This document shows positions 10,919 through 21,410 of a stretch of DNA of 64,000 bases, one piece after another. Under the pieces are notes generated by a model. It was not told the DNA's origin and ran no database searches. It saw nothing but the letters and a program-made list of their open reading frames with translations. Both the position numbers and the translations under genes were made by a program. Source of the DNA: Ophiostoma sp. CBS 140.51. Lineage: Eukaryota > Ascomycota > Sordariomycetes > Ophiostomatales > Ophiostomataceae. Location: the NCBI GenBank assembly GCA_029298735.1, contig JANSLP010000156.1, positions 1 through 64,000 of the forward strand, written 5' to 3'. The stretch's first letter is position 1, and the number at the start of each line of letters is the position of its first letter.

Positions 10919-12044
10919 GATTCCGATCCGACTGGTAGCGACCTATCGGTGATGGGAACCGGGCATACTGGCACTGATGGCGCTTTCCTCACCAAACGCG
11001 AAGCTGCAAGCAGCCGCAGCTCCTCTCTGCAAGACGCCTTCGATATCTCGCAAATCTCTTCCGACACGCGACCGAGTACGCTGTGTAGCAGGATTAGCAG
11101 CATATCTTTGACAGATGCAACCTCTTCTCCCAAACCTGACGTCACTAGTGAGGTTCGAGATGACAAAGGCGAGAACGAAGCATGCGTGGAGACATCGCAC
11201 GACGCCGCAGCCATGTCTGTGATGCCCGAAAAAAGCAATGATGCTTTCCGAAGTGGTATGGTTGGGGGTGTTGGGAGGAACTCACCTGAGCGGGACACTA
11301 TGTGCAAAAATAGTGTTGCCCAGACACCACTTCCCCATGGTGTTGCTGACAATCTTTCGGCAGCGGGCAGACCGGCTGTTTTGACTCGCGGTGATGTAGG
11401 TGACATGGGCATTAATTCCAGCAATTCTGGAGGGCATGGTCTCGCAGCCTTCCTGCAACGGTTAGAGTGTCACGGTATATCACATTGTGACCCGGGCGCC
11501 TGCCACACGGGCCCAAAGACAACATGATGCAACGGACGCAGCATTGATAGACAAGATGTTCACAGAAAAGCCTTTTTTTTACAACGAAAGCGTGTTTAGT
11601 CATTATTTATGTTTACGAGACAATCGTTTCCGTCCCATTTTTGTTAGCATAGAAGGGCTGCATGTGGCATGCATAAAAACAAAGTATTCACATAGCACAC
11701 GTGTAGTTATGTGAATTGCATGCAGTGTAGGATTAAACATTTGCAGATTACCGCATGCCGGGTTCGAATCTAGACAAATATGATGTTGAACAGGGACAGG
11801 CCTCAGGGCAAGAACCACGTGTATGTTTTTCTGCTTGTTAACGACGTCACCAGTGACTAGGCTTTCCGAGGCTGATTGTTGCATTGCTGCATGAAAAACG
11901 CATCGCTCATTTGTTCGAATTTTAAGAAGTTAAAAGGACTGTACGACGGTTCATTCGGTAGAGTTATCATAAAAACGACGACGACAGAATCAAAAACGCC
12001 CTACGGAATGTACCGTGACCCTCGCGTGATAACCTCAAACAGCC
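10919..12044. other. Convergent intergenic region with in-frame open extension of STRAP
   Basis: This lies between the STRAP stop and the SPT8 stop. From 10919 to 11527 the STRAP frame remains open (202 codons) after the single TAG; the encoded stretch is rich in Ser, Thr, Gly and Asp and has no recognisable domain. The complementary strand is also open over much of it (10864-11424), so the openness may be partly compositional. The remainder is AT-richer and probably 3' untranslated sequence of both genes. Confidence 0.45.
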
Positions 12045-12866
12045 TTATTTTACAATCGAGTTGATTTCATAGCCAATAAGAGCCTCCGTATTTGTGCCCT
12101 CCCATCCCCGCGTGCCTGCCGTAGAAATCATAAAGCGAGATGTCCGGTCAATGTACAGGTGGGAAATGACACCAGCTCGGGGCGGGCCGGGTATAATTAG
12201 GAAGGGAACGTTGGAATGGGGCAGCGCGGATGAGTCCTGAATATCGTACAGACGAAGAATATCGTGTGATGCACTGTTCGAGAATGTAAGTCAGTATGGA
12301 ACCGCACCAGCAAGTGAGTGAGTGACGAAGTGCAAGTACAACAAGGGACAATAAAGAGACATACCAAACGAGATGACGCCCATTCGCCATGGCTCTAACG
12401 GCACTGACTGGTCCACTCCCCGCCGGAAATCGGAGTGCCCGTTCGGGCTGCCAACCAGCCTTGGCCTTGTGGATGTCGAACTCTTCCACGACACCATTCC
12501 GTCGCCCGGCATAGATGCGGTTTCCGTCCGGGCTCCAGCATGCTCCCATGCACCACGGCGGCACACCGGGCCGATTTCCAATACGAGCAACGGGGAGGTT
12601 TTGCCGGCGGTCCCAAATTCGTATTGGGCCGTCGACACTGGCGGAGAAAAACGTGGTTTCCGAGACCTGAGACGGATCGAACTGAGTTGGTCCAGCCTGT
12701 GATGTGAAGACGGTAGCAGGAGGGGCCTTGATTTCCTGGCCACCGCCTGAAGCTGCTTGTTGTGTGTCTGATTCCCCCCCAGTCCCGGTCGTATTCTCCG
12801 GTGCTGTCTGAGCGCCACCGGCTTCTAAAAGCTGCGTCTCGGCTGATTGCTGAAGCTCCTGGTCCA

Positions 12867-12897
<31 letters not shown>

Positions 12898-14650
12898 AGA
12901 GAGGGCCGACATGGCACTATCCGTTGCACTTTTATTTAATACATTGGCCTCAGCAACCGGGGTTTCTGTGACGCTGGCAAGGGCCGCCAGACCCTCATTG
13001 GACGCCTGTTTTTCGGCAGCAGTATCACCATCACCGGCAAGAATAGACGAGTCAGTTGCCTCGGCCCCAGCCTCCGTTACGATTTCGCCAGTAACGGAGG
13101 TGGCCGTGGCTTCTGCTGTATCTACTGGCGGTGGGGATGCACCAGACAATCCCTCAGCCGGAGCGAAAGGATCCATTGACGATCCACTACCGTCAAGAAC
13201 CATGTTAACATCCTGTGGGAAGCCGCCATCCTCTCCACCAATCGTGGCAGACCCAGGTGCGATGCCCATGTCGTCGTCTCCGAAAGGGTTGGCCCCCATT
13301 GCGTCGCTACCTCCAAATAGGGAACCACCAGGACTGCCAAACAAAGACTCATGATCTGGTAAGGGTTCGTCGCCGTTAATGGTTGCAGAAGCTCCGCTGG
13401 CTGATATGTCGCCACCGGCCGCAGCATTGAACCCAACGGAAGGGCCTCCGATGGCGACACCATTGGGCAGAGGCTTGTTGTTAGAGCTTGTGAACGTTGT
13501 GTCGGTGTCTCTTATTGGCTCTTCGTCTGAGCCCTGAGCCGGGATTGGCGCCCCGCTTGCTGGGCGTAGCTCGATTGCCGATATTTGCCCGCTGCTGCCA
13601 TCGTACTGGCGGCGGATCTGGCCATCATTGAGATCCCAGTCAAAAATGTTTTTGTCCCAGCTTCCACTAAGGACGCTCTTCTCGTCCGGGGCAAGCTGCA
13701 AGACGCTGACAGCGTTGGAATGGCGCTGAAGACATGTGATCCGTTTGCCTTCGTCGTGCCGCACGCTCTGTAGGTTGATACCTCCGCCCTCCGTGCCGGC
13801 GAGCAACCAAAGGGCATTCGAGTGGACAGCAAGAGAGTACACTGGAGACAAAATGTGCTCCTCGGCGCCGCGTGCTGATGCACTCGGTGGCTCTTCGTTT
13901 TCCCAGTACGACATCAAGATGCCCGCCTTGACGACACTGTCGACAAAGGGGTGGCGCTGGGCTACAGTCAGTAGCTGCCGGCCGTTGATGGTGCCTGGCC
14001 CGTCGTACTTGCGGATGTAGCCGTCAGAGCCACCCGTCATCCAGTAACGGAGATCCGGGGTGATTGCTAGGGCATTGATGCTTGTCGATTGCGGGGCGGC
14101 CATGGTAGGGACAATATCGTAGATCCGTGCAGCCAGAGCCTCCGGGCGGACTCTGAGGCGCAAGTTGCCGATGCCAGGCGAAGAGGACTTTCTTGCGGCT
14201 GAGGCCCCAGCGGTTGCGGCCATAGTCTCGGCTGAGTCTACGGCCGTGCCGTCTTCGGCTGCACTGCCGTTTCCAATCGGTTTATCACCTGCCACCGAGC
14301 CGTGCCGCGAGCTACCTGGTCCGAGACCAGCTCCGTCCATCTCGGTGTTTGTGCCGGTCAAACCCAGCCCCCCCGAGGCTTCGCGGCCTGACCTCAAGCC
14401 CGCTTCAGCATCCGCTGCGGCATCGTCGTCATCGTCTGCCTCTTCTTCGTCTTCTTCTGGATCATTATCGGGTTCGGGGTCGGCCTCAGGCTCGTCAATG
14501 TCTTCCATGACCTCATCCTGGTCGTTTTCAGAAAAGGCATTGGAGTCTACGAGAGAACGCTGGCCATTAGCAGCAGACCACATATTGGGACACAGAAGGG
14601 CGCATGGTGCTAGTTGTCAGATCTTTCTCACCTCGGTCATCTTCATCCAT
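12045..14650 (-). CDS. SPT8: SAGA complex subunit Spt8 (WD40)
   Basis: Three exons on the minus strand (14650-14632, 14546-12365, 12273-12045) encode 809 residues. The first exon is only 19 nt (MDEDDR plus one base) and is required because the long second exon has no family-like start. The N-terminus is strongly acidic (EEDEEEADDDDD). WD40 blades follow, for example ITPDLRYWMTGGSDGYIRKYDG and LAPDEKSVLSGSWDKNIFDWDL. A long Ser/Ala/Gln-rich insert of about 270 residues with a ten-glutamine run then interrupts the propeller, before FFSASVDGPIRIWDRR and CWSPDGNRIYAGRRNG close it. The last exon gives CASHDILRLYDIQD and a TAGTRGWEGTN end typical of Spt8. Spt8 connects SAGA to TATA-binding protein and is nuclear. 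Its promoter faces that of HAC1 across 3.3 kb. Confidence 0.93.
12868..12897. repeat. (CTG)10 microsatellite inside SPT8
   Basis: Ten perfect CTG units on the plus strand encode ten consecutive glutamines (CAG codons) on the minus strand in the linker of Spt8. Such tracts vary in length between strains; the flanking residues are also Gln-rich. Confidence 0.95.
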
Positions 14651-14986
14651 GGTGGGATGCGGTGGACTCCGCTTCGGGAGTGTTGTGTGAGAAAATGCGA
14701 CGGGCGGCTTCAAGAGAGCAGGCAGAATGGGGTTGGAGACGATGTATGGTGGAGGTATTTGGGTCGCATGCTTGAGGTTACTCGATGATGTGTTTGGGCG
14801 GGTCCAGAATAAGGGACGATCGTGGTCAAAATTCTGGCAGCTCCGCAGACACAATCGGTTGTGACGGTGCAGTCGCTCCGGGTGTTGGACAGTCACGGCG
14901 ACGGAGGCGGCGGTTGGCACGGTCTGGTTGGTTGGTTTGGTGTACGTGCTAGGTGCCGTTGCGCGCAACGCGACTAGGTGAATTAG

Positions 14987-14998
14987 GATCACGTGATC
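14987..14998. promoter_or_regulatory. CACGTG E-box palindrome upstream of SPT8
   Basis: GATCACGTGATC is a perfect 12-bp palindrome with a central CACGTG, 337 bp upstream of the SPT8 start codon. It is the core bound by fungal bHLH factors of the Cbf1/Pho4 kind. A similar TCACGTGA lies at 23062-23069 upstream of PEX16. Function is inferred from the motif alone. Confidence 0.35.
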
Positions 14999-16207
14999 TA
15001 CATTTTTTCCTGGGCTTTGACAACAAGACGTCCTCGACGCATACCTCGGCTTGCTTTTCCTTTACTTTCCTTTTCCTTTCCTGCTTCTTTTGTTTTCTTT
15101 TTATTTCTTTAGACTATCACAAATCTGTCTCTATAGAGGACCATTAACGTATGGCAGCCTTGACTACAAATCTTGGCCGCTCGTCTACAACGGATCTTGC
15201 AGCGGTGATTATCAGAATCCCCATGAGATGCTGCGATGCAGATCTGTTTATTTGAGACGGACCTGGCGCACGACGTTCTTCGGCTGTGATTCTGCAATAA
15301 AATTGCGACGATGTCCGTCGGACGATACGTCTGCCGTCGCAGGATACGGTCCGGTGCTGAGTCGCCGGGTTACTCAATGCAGCCCTCGGAAGAGAGACAG
15401 ACAAGAGCGGTACGGTAACAGGAACAGTCAGACTGGCCATGCATGGAGGCGGTAGATGCGGCACATCTGTCAGTCTTTGTCTAGTTTTCTGTGTAGCAAC
15501 CGTTATATATTGCATTACTTGCTGCGCGTCCTGTACGCACTTCGCTTCTTGGCTGAAAGTGTCGTGACAGCGGCGCATTAGCTGCGAAAGCAATCTTGTT
15601 CTTCTTTCTTTCCATTTCCCCCGGCGACCGATCTCCCGGTAGCTATGAGACGTAGAGGCTCGTGCATGCAGCATAGATGCCGTACGGCGGATAGAGAACA
15701 GCGGCATATATTAATGCCTCTCCACGTTATTACGATATCTCCTGGCCGGGCCGTGTGGGAGTGTTTACGGGTATGGAGACATGGATGCCACGAGATTAAT
15801 GTGATTTTAATACGGAGGATTACCCCATATGGAGTATGAGAGAGGAGTGGTCCTCTTTTAGCCTGCTCGAAAGAGAAAAATCCTCTCAAGTCTGCACGTG
15901 GAGGAGCTGGGTCCTAATGTATCTTATGAAGTATTGAGCAGAGATTGCTTTGGAGACGTTGTAGAGGCGTCTTTGGTTCGAGCAAGATGGCTGGCACGTC
16001 TATCATGCCCTGTCACCTTGCGGCAAGCATCATGAGTGGTGCTATCTACGGGATCACACATGTATTTTTACGTGCCGCAATGGGTGAAGCCCTTTCTGAA
16101 CTTTCTTTACTCTCAGCGTGTTGGAAAGAGCGCCATGGGTCGTAGCTCGTACAGACCATCTTCGGAGACTCAAATGCGCGGCACGATGTCCTCCGTTTTC
16201 AGTCATG

Positions 16208-16244
16208 TTGCCCTCTTGCCCTCTTGCCCTCTTGCCCTCTTGCC
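16208..16244. repeat. Tandem octamer TTGCCCTC, 4.6 copies
   Basis: Four perfect copies of TTGCCCTC (16208-16239) are followed by a partial copy, TTGCC. It is a short minisatellite in the SPT8/HAC1 intergenic region with no coding role. Confidence 0.95.
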
Positions 16245-16416
16245 TGTTAAGTAAAAACCTATCAAGGAACGGCGGAAGACTTCTCGTATCCCTTTGCACC
16301 AGTTTACTTCGTACACAGACACATACAAAGTACTTCTCACCCTTCTTTCTCCCATTCAATTATTGAGCCCTTTTCCTTCCCTTGGCCGTTTCTCACTTCA
16401 ACAAGAGCGAGCTATG

Positions 16417-16437
16417 CTAGAATAGGATCTATTCTAG
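16417..16437. repeat. Short inverted repeat CTAGAATAG-N3-CTATTCTAG
   Basis: Two perfect 9-bp arms are separated by GAT, about 1.5 kb upstream of the HAC1 start. It could be a binding site for a dimeric factor. No known fungal operator is recognised with certainty. Confidence 0.6.
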
Positions 16438-17936
16438 ACGATTCCGTCTGGGGCGGCGTCATGCACGTTGGCATCAGCCTTTGCTGGCTCGGCTTGGTGC
16501 TATTGGTACCCAATTTACCTCGTAATACTCCGTACGTTGCGCTACATATTACTTGGCAATACGAGGCCTAAGGCGGCTTTCAGCCCCCTGGCTGGCCGGC
16601 ATCCCTAACTTCCCGAAGCAGAGGCAAACGACGGACGGCCTGGGACGGTGTGCCAGATCCCCTTTGTCTCAACGCTGTTTGCCATAGCTTGACCTACCAT
16701 CTCGACATCCCTCACTGATCAACGATGTTTGCAACTGCATTTGCAACCACACAAGACTCTGCAAAATACTAGTCGCACTACGGAGTACTCCGTACTGAAT
16801 TGAGTGAATGTTGCCTGCCTTCTCCTCTCTTCCCTCTTCCCTTTCCCTCCTCCTTCCCATCCTTTTCCTTTGTCTGGATCAGTCCCTCCTGCCTCTCGTC
16901 GCTGCCTCCCTTCTCCCTTGTTGGATGCGTGAGGGCTCAATTCGGGGGTGAGCCCCTTTTACAGCCCCTTTTTGCTGCAAATGGGCTGCATACGCTAAGG
17001 CAGGGAGAGGCCGACCTGCTCTTGCGGTTGGCTGCGTCGCACACTGGCCCCTTACACACGGCCCTCTCCCCAAGCCCTCTGCCTACTGTCCCAAGTCAGA
17101 TCCAAGATGCCGTTTGCCAGCGACTCTCAGCTTCAGAGAGAGAGGCCCACAGCGCGTGCACCAGGTTTCATCCCTATTCGTGAGCTGCCTCGTCTTTTCG
17201 AACTTGACTTGTGGATGGCTGTGGAGTACCCAATACGAAATACGGAGTACATTGTACCATAATCAAGTGTGTCATATCGTATATTTATCATATTTTACCA
17301 AAAATAGCCAGGTACTGAGTACCTACAGAAAAACACAGTCCACAAGGTCCCCTAACATGTCGTGCTTTTTTCCCGGCCGTGCCAATATATTCTTGTGGCG
17401 TGTCGTGTGTGACCCACTAATACTCTTACTTGACGGCCCCATTCGTCCCCATCTGCTCCATCTCCCCTGAGAAGGCCCCACACACTGTTTTCCATCGCCT
17501 CTTGATGCCTGAGGCACCAAAGCCCCTTTCTGTCGACGTGTCCTCTACATAAGTCCCCTTCTGCCTCCTTCCACACTCGTGCAAACCCCAAGGAAACCAC
17601 AAGTTTGCATCGACAGCAGCGAGGCAAACCAGTCATCCACCACGTCAACCCCACCCATTTCCTGACTGGCGCAGGCAACAGCCCGGGTTAAGACAGAATA
17701 TGATTCCTTGAATTTGTTCTTGGGACTCGAGTCTCGCCTGGTCCTGATTTCTTCATCTTTCTTTCCACACTTATCAATAGCAAACTCTCCATCTTATCGC
17801 GATCGACCACATTCACTTCATCTCAACGTCGCTCAAACGACTTCTCTATTCTATCGCCTCCTTTCTTTCCCCTTCTTTACTCCTCCCCATCTATCTCTAT
17901 CCCACAAATCCCTCTTAGGGGCCGTCACGTTCCACC

Positions 17937-19470
17937 ATGGACACTACATGGGATGCAGTAACGGCATCAACCACACCCCAAATCAAGGTTGAGACATCCC
18001 CCACGGGCTCTCTTCTTTCGGATCCCAGCGGCGTCTACCCATCTCTGTTCTCTGGCTCGACCGTGGCATCTTCAGCAGCCGCTACGCCCACCGACACCAG
18101 CGCCGCATCGGCTTTCCTGACGGCCTCTAGCGACGACATGGACTTTTCTCTGAAGAGTGCTTCGTTCCAAGCCAGCTTATCCTCTCTCGCTGAGGAAGGC
18201 GATGCCATCTCTGATGCTTTATTAGCAGCCTCCGATGCAGGTGTTGACGCAGAGTCTTCTGCTTCACCCGACAAGAAACCTGCTAAGAAGCGGAAGTCTT
18301 GGGGCCAGGTACTGCCCGAGCCGAAGACAAATCTCCCGCCTCGGTATGTCTCATCTATTTGTTGCTGTTCCCTTCATAAATAAAGTCTTTTCGATACGTC
18401 ATTCAATGCTACCAATGCTAACTCATGTCCCAATACAGGAAACGGGCCAAAACCGAGGATGAAAAGGAGCAACGCCGTGTTGAGCGGGTTCTGCGGAACC
18501 GGCGAGCGGCGCAGTCCTCGAGAGAGCGGAAACGCCTTGAGGTCGAGGCTCTGGAGATCCGGAATCAAGAGCTCGAGGCACAACTGGCAAAGGTTCAGAG
18601 AGAAAACACAATACTCTATGCGCGCCTGACCCAGGTTCAAGGCAAGCCGGCCGTGGTTTCGACTGCAAATGCTCCTGTTACCCTCTCACAGGAGCTTTTT
18701 AGCTCCCAGAACGGCCATTCCTTTGTGTCTGAGTCCGACTCTGCACTCCGTCCCTTCTTGACCCCCAACACAATTGATCCTGTGTCTCTTTCCCCCGCCC
18801 TGCATCCCGTTCCTGATTCGAGCGACCTGATTTCTGCCATTGGCGACCAAGACAAGGTTGCGAAGTCCGAACCCACCAAACCGGAACAACACCAGGGCAA
18901 GACTGAACAACAAACTTCTCAAAAGCAAGGCCAGCCCAAGCGGTCTGAACCTGCCGCCACTAACAGTAGCGGCTCCTTGGTGGCATCTGAACTTGAGCCC
19001 TCTACCGACACGACACATCGTCCTGCTGCGACGCTGTGCCCTGACCTGCAGTGTCTGTCGGCGGAGGAGTCTCAAGTTTGGACCGTCCCTCAGGCGCCGA
19101 CTCCGTTGATGGCGGCTTTGTTCTACCAGACGACCTTGCTGCTCATGCTCTCTTCCACAGTGATTTCAGCATGCTCCCGGCCAATGACCCAGATAGCTTT
19201 GTTCTTGAGAGCGGGTATCTCGATTCCCCCGAGTCCGGCAATTCTGACTTCAATTATCTGGTTGATAACGAGCCCGTCTCGGCGATCAATGGCTCGGAAT
19301 TCGACATCAACGACTTCCTCATCCCTGACGGCTCTCACCAGCCAGCCGGGGACGATTTCCTCTTCGGCGACTGCGGCCTCGACGCAGCCGGGCCGGCCTT
19401 CCACCACTCTGCGGCTCAAGATGCTTCGGAAGATCCTGACCAGCAACCCCATGCTGGCGCGTCCTATTAA
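17937..19470 (+). CDS. HAC1: HAC1/hacA bZIP factor of the unfolded protein response (spliced, active form)
   Basis: Exons are 17937-18343 and 18439-19025, then, after Ire1-type removal of 19026-19048, 19049-19470; total 471 residues. The spliceosomal intron (18344-18438) has donor GTATGT, a CTAAC branch point and acceptor CAG. The hallmark KKRKSWGQVLPEPKTNLPPR stretch runs across the exon junction, followed by the basic region RRVERVLRNRRAAQSSRERK (N-x7-R pattern) and a leucine zipper (about residues 147-210). The spliced frame adds an acidic C-terminus, rich in Asp, Phe and Leu with ESGYLDSPESGNSDF and FDINDFLIPDGS, as expected for an activation domain. Without the unconventional splice the frame stays open to 19789, giving a 585-residue form with a basic, Ser/Thr/Arg-rich tail. 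Family role: ER stress induces Ire1 to cleave the mRNA and the ligated product drives chaperone and secretion genes. Confidence 0.97.
19014..19055 (+). promoter_or_regulatory. HAC1: HAC1 unconventional (Ire1) intron 19026-19048 with its two stem-loops
   Basis: Two adjacent RNA hairpins each present a 7-nt loop of the CNG^CNGN class cut by Ire1. Hairpin 1 pairs 19014-19022 with 19030-19038 (one U-C mismatch) around loop CUGCUGC (19023-19029), cut after G19025. Hairpin 2 closes loop CUGCAGU (19046-19052) with a GAC/GUC stem and possibly an outer GCC/GGC helix, cut after G19048. The predicted intron is 23 nt. Removing it shifts translation from codon CCT-GCT to CCT-GCA and into the frame ending at 19470. 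Both loops lie in coding sequence 5' of the frame switch, as in other filamentous fungi. Confidence 0.9.
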
Positions 19471-19789
19471 GGATGCGACGATGCGGGTATTGCGGTCGGT
19501 GTGTTCTGAGGAGCGACTTGATTCTGTCTTAGCTGGTGGTCAGGCCCGTTCGGGTGTGTCTCGGGCCGTACGGTGGTCGGAGACGGGTATCACCCCGGAT
19601 GGTTCGTGGCTGAATAAAGCTACGTGGCCGTCAAAGGAGGCTCTGCTCACGCTACTGTGGGCAGTGCAAGTCGAAGAAGAGCGCATGTCGATGCCCGCAA
19701 GAACAAAGATCTTAAAACCATCACTACGATCTCGTTCAGGTTTGTCTCGTGCAATACCCAAGGGGCTAGGGAGGCTTGGATCTGCGTGA

Positions 19790-20632
19790 AGATGTATTGG
19801 CCGGGCTTGTCAACAGTTGGTCTCTTGTCGTGATCAGTGCGGCAACTTTTTTTTTGTTATACTTTTTTTTTTTGAAGCTTTTATACCTTTACGATTTTTA
19901 TTTTTGGGTGGGTTGTACTATGGCAAGGTTATCGGCCATCTCGGGTACGCAGTATACACTGAGTACAGGCGTTTTTTTACTATTTTATATACTATCTGCG
20001 ACGACGGAACCGCAATACCAAAATGAATCAGAATCAGACAAATTATGTCTTTTCCAATATCCTTTTTTTATGTGTCTTCAAATCGGTATTGCTTTTGAGA
20101 TTGTTCCACGCTTCATAAGTGAGTGCATAAATTTAGGACTTGACACATTGACCCATCTTAAAAGCTTGGACTCGACTAGGACTTAGAGTAACGCAATACA
20201 ACAATGCACTTAAGTCTACGGAGTACATGCAATTGCTACAAAGATGCACTCAAGTTCATCTCTATGCACGACTTAGGAGCAGACAGTTGAAGACTCATCC
20301 TCATATACGGCCATCTCAAAATAAAAGTATTCCTGAGCAACAAAAATGTAATTTATAGCTTATTACAGTAGAAATATCGAATAACATTGTCATACTGGTC
20401 ACATTTTATTTGTTGTAATATGATACCTTCTAGCAGGTTTTTCTTGGTGTAAAAGGACCACTAACACGCTTTGAAATTTTGAAATGCTTCCTTTCTCTGC
20501 CCGCGTCTAACCCAACAGATGTAGCGCAAGATTCTGGGCATCTATTACAATGCAACTTGTTTCCAACTCTATAATGAGCATCTCTATATATGCGGCATGC
20601 AAAACCGTCCCAGCGAACAATTAAATCTAGGC
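19790..20632. other. HAC1 3' flank to tRNA
   Basis: This is AT-rich, with long T runs near 19850-19880, and contains a CGGAGTA motif copy at about 20217-20226. It probably contains the HAC1 3' untranslated region. No gene is visible. Confidence 0.5.
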
Positions 20633-20704
20633 GCCTTTGTGGCTCAATGGTGGAGCTTCCGACTTCTAATCGGAGGGTTGCGGGTTCGAGTCCCGCCAGA
20701 GGTA
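20633..20704 (+). tRNA. tRNA-Arg (anticodon UCU)
   Basis: A full 72-nt cloverleaf without intron. The acceptor stem pairs GCCTTTG with CAGAGGT (two G-U wobbles). The D arm is GCTC-AATGGTG-GAGC. The anticodon stem TCCGA/TCGGA encloses loop CTTCTAA with anticodon TCT, reading AGA. The T arm is GCGGG-TTCGAGT-CCCGC, providing a good B box, and the discriminator base is A. It reads on the plus strand between HAC1 and PEX16. Confidence 0.95.
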
Positions 20705-20705
20705 A

Positions 20706-20712
20706 TTTTTTT
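20706..20712 (+). terminator. RNA polymerase III terminator of the tRNA gene
   Basis: Seven consecutive T residues start two bases after the mature tRNA 3' end, the standard Pol III stop signal. Confidence 0.9.
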
Positions 20713-21410
20713 GATACACAATCGAAAGGGGATAGACAACAAATGGACAATGTCGTACGACGTACTTGGCGATTGACCTTTGCGTGATGGGCATCAAAAG
20801 CAGAGCTTCTTTGGTTAAGAGCTTCTGCAAGTTTCTGTTCAATGATATTGGGAGCGTTGGTACAGCCTTGCGTTTGCTATTAGACGGTGTCCCAGTTCTC
20901 GGCCCCTATGCGGCATTGGTCTTCGATCCTCCGTACATGTGACACCGCGGCAACCAACGACACCTGGCTGCTTGGTTCGTAAAAGGGCACCCAGTACGGT
21001 ACGAGGGGGTTGGCTATGGAGGTGGCGCTGAGTTCATTGATTTGAATCAATATTGAAAGCTAACGTCTGTGCGATATATCGCAAGTCCTCAAAGACTATC
21101 GCCATATCTTCGTTTGTATTCCCACAAAACATTAATGTTGTCGATTCTTTTGTAACTATTCTAATAAATACTTGTAGGGTCTGTGCATATGCAATAAAGC
21201 AATGGTGACCGGCTTGTCCGTGCATCTGATATATATTATGGGTTGCGGCTGTATTCTAGGACATAGGCAAATGGTAGAAGATGATGTGGGAGCAATGAAC
21301 AAATACAGGTGATATGAGGGAAAAGATATAAGTTAAACAGGTAATGTAATGTACAAAGGAGAAAAAAGAAGAAGAAGGCACGAAACGCGGACAAGATAAA
21401 CCAGACACGC
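20713..21410. other. Intergenic region, tRNA to PEX16 3' end
   Basis: About 700 bp without a supported gene. The part near 21260-21400 is likely the PEX16 3' untranslated region on the minus strand. Confidence 0.5.

Larger units (their letters stand above)
14651..17936. other. Divergent intergenic region SPT8 / HAC1
   Basis: This 3.3 kb holds no gene I can support. It contains an E-box palindrome at 14987-14998, an octamer tandem repeat at 16208-16244, a 21-bp inverted repeat at 16417-16437, and copies of the CGGAGTA motif near 16525, 16778-16795 and 17241. From about 17700 the plus strand is a pyrimidine-rich HAC1 leader. A four-codon upstream ORF (Met-Ile-Pro-stop) lies at 17700-17711. The transcript start is unknown, so whether it is in the mRNA is not shown. 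Confidence 0.55.

Noticed and set aside
10864..11424. A 186-codon minus-strand ORF behind STRAP
   Set aside because: Antisense to the open extension and part of the STRAP last exon; no recognisable domain.
11755..11775. B-box-like GGTTCGAATC suggesting a tRNA or SINE
   Set aside because: No A box, acceptor stem or cloverleaf can be folded around it on either strand.
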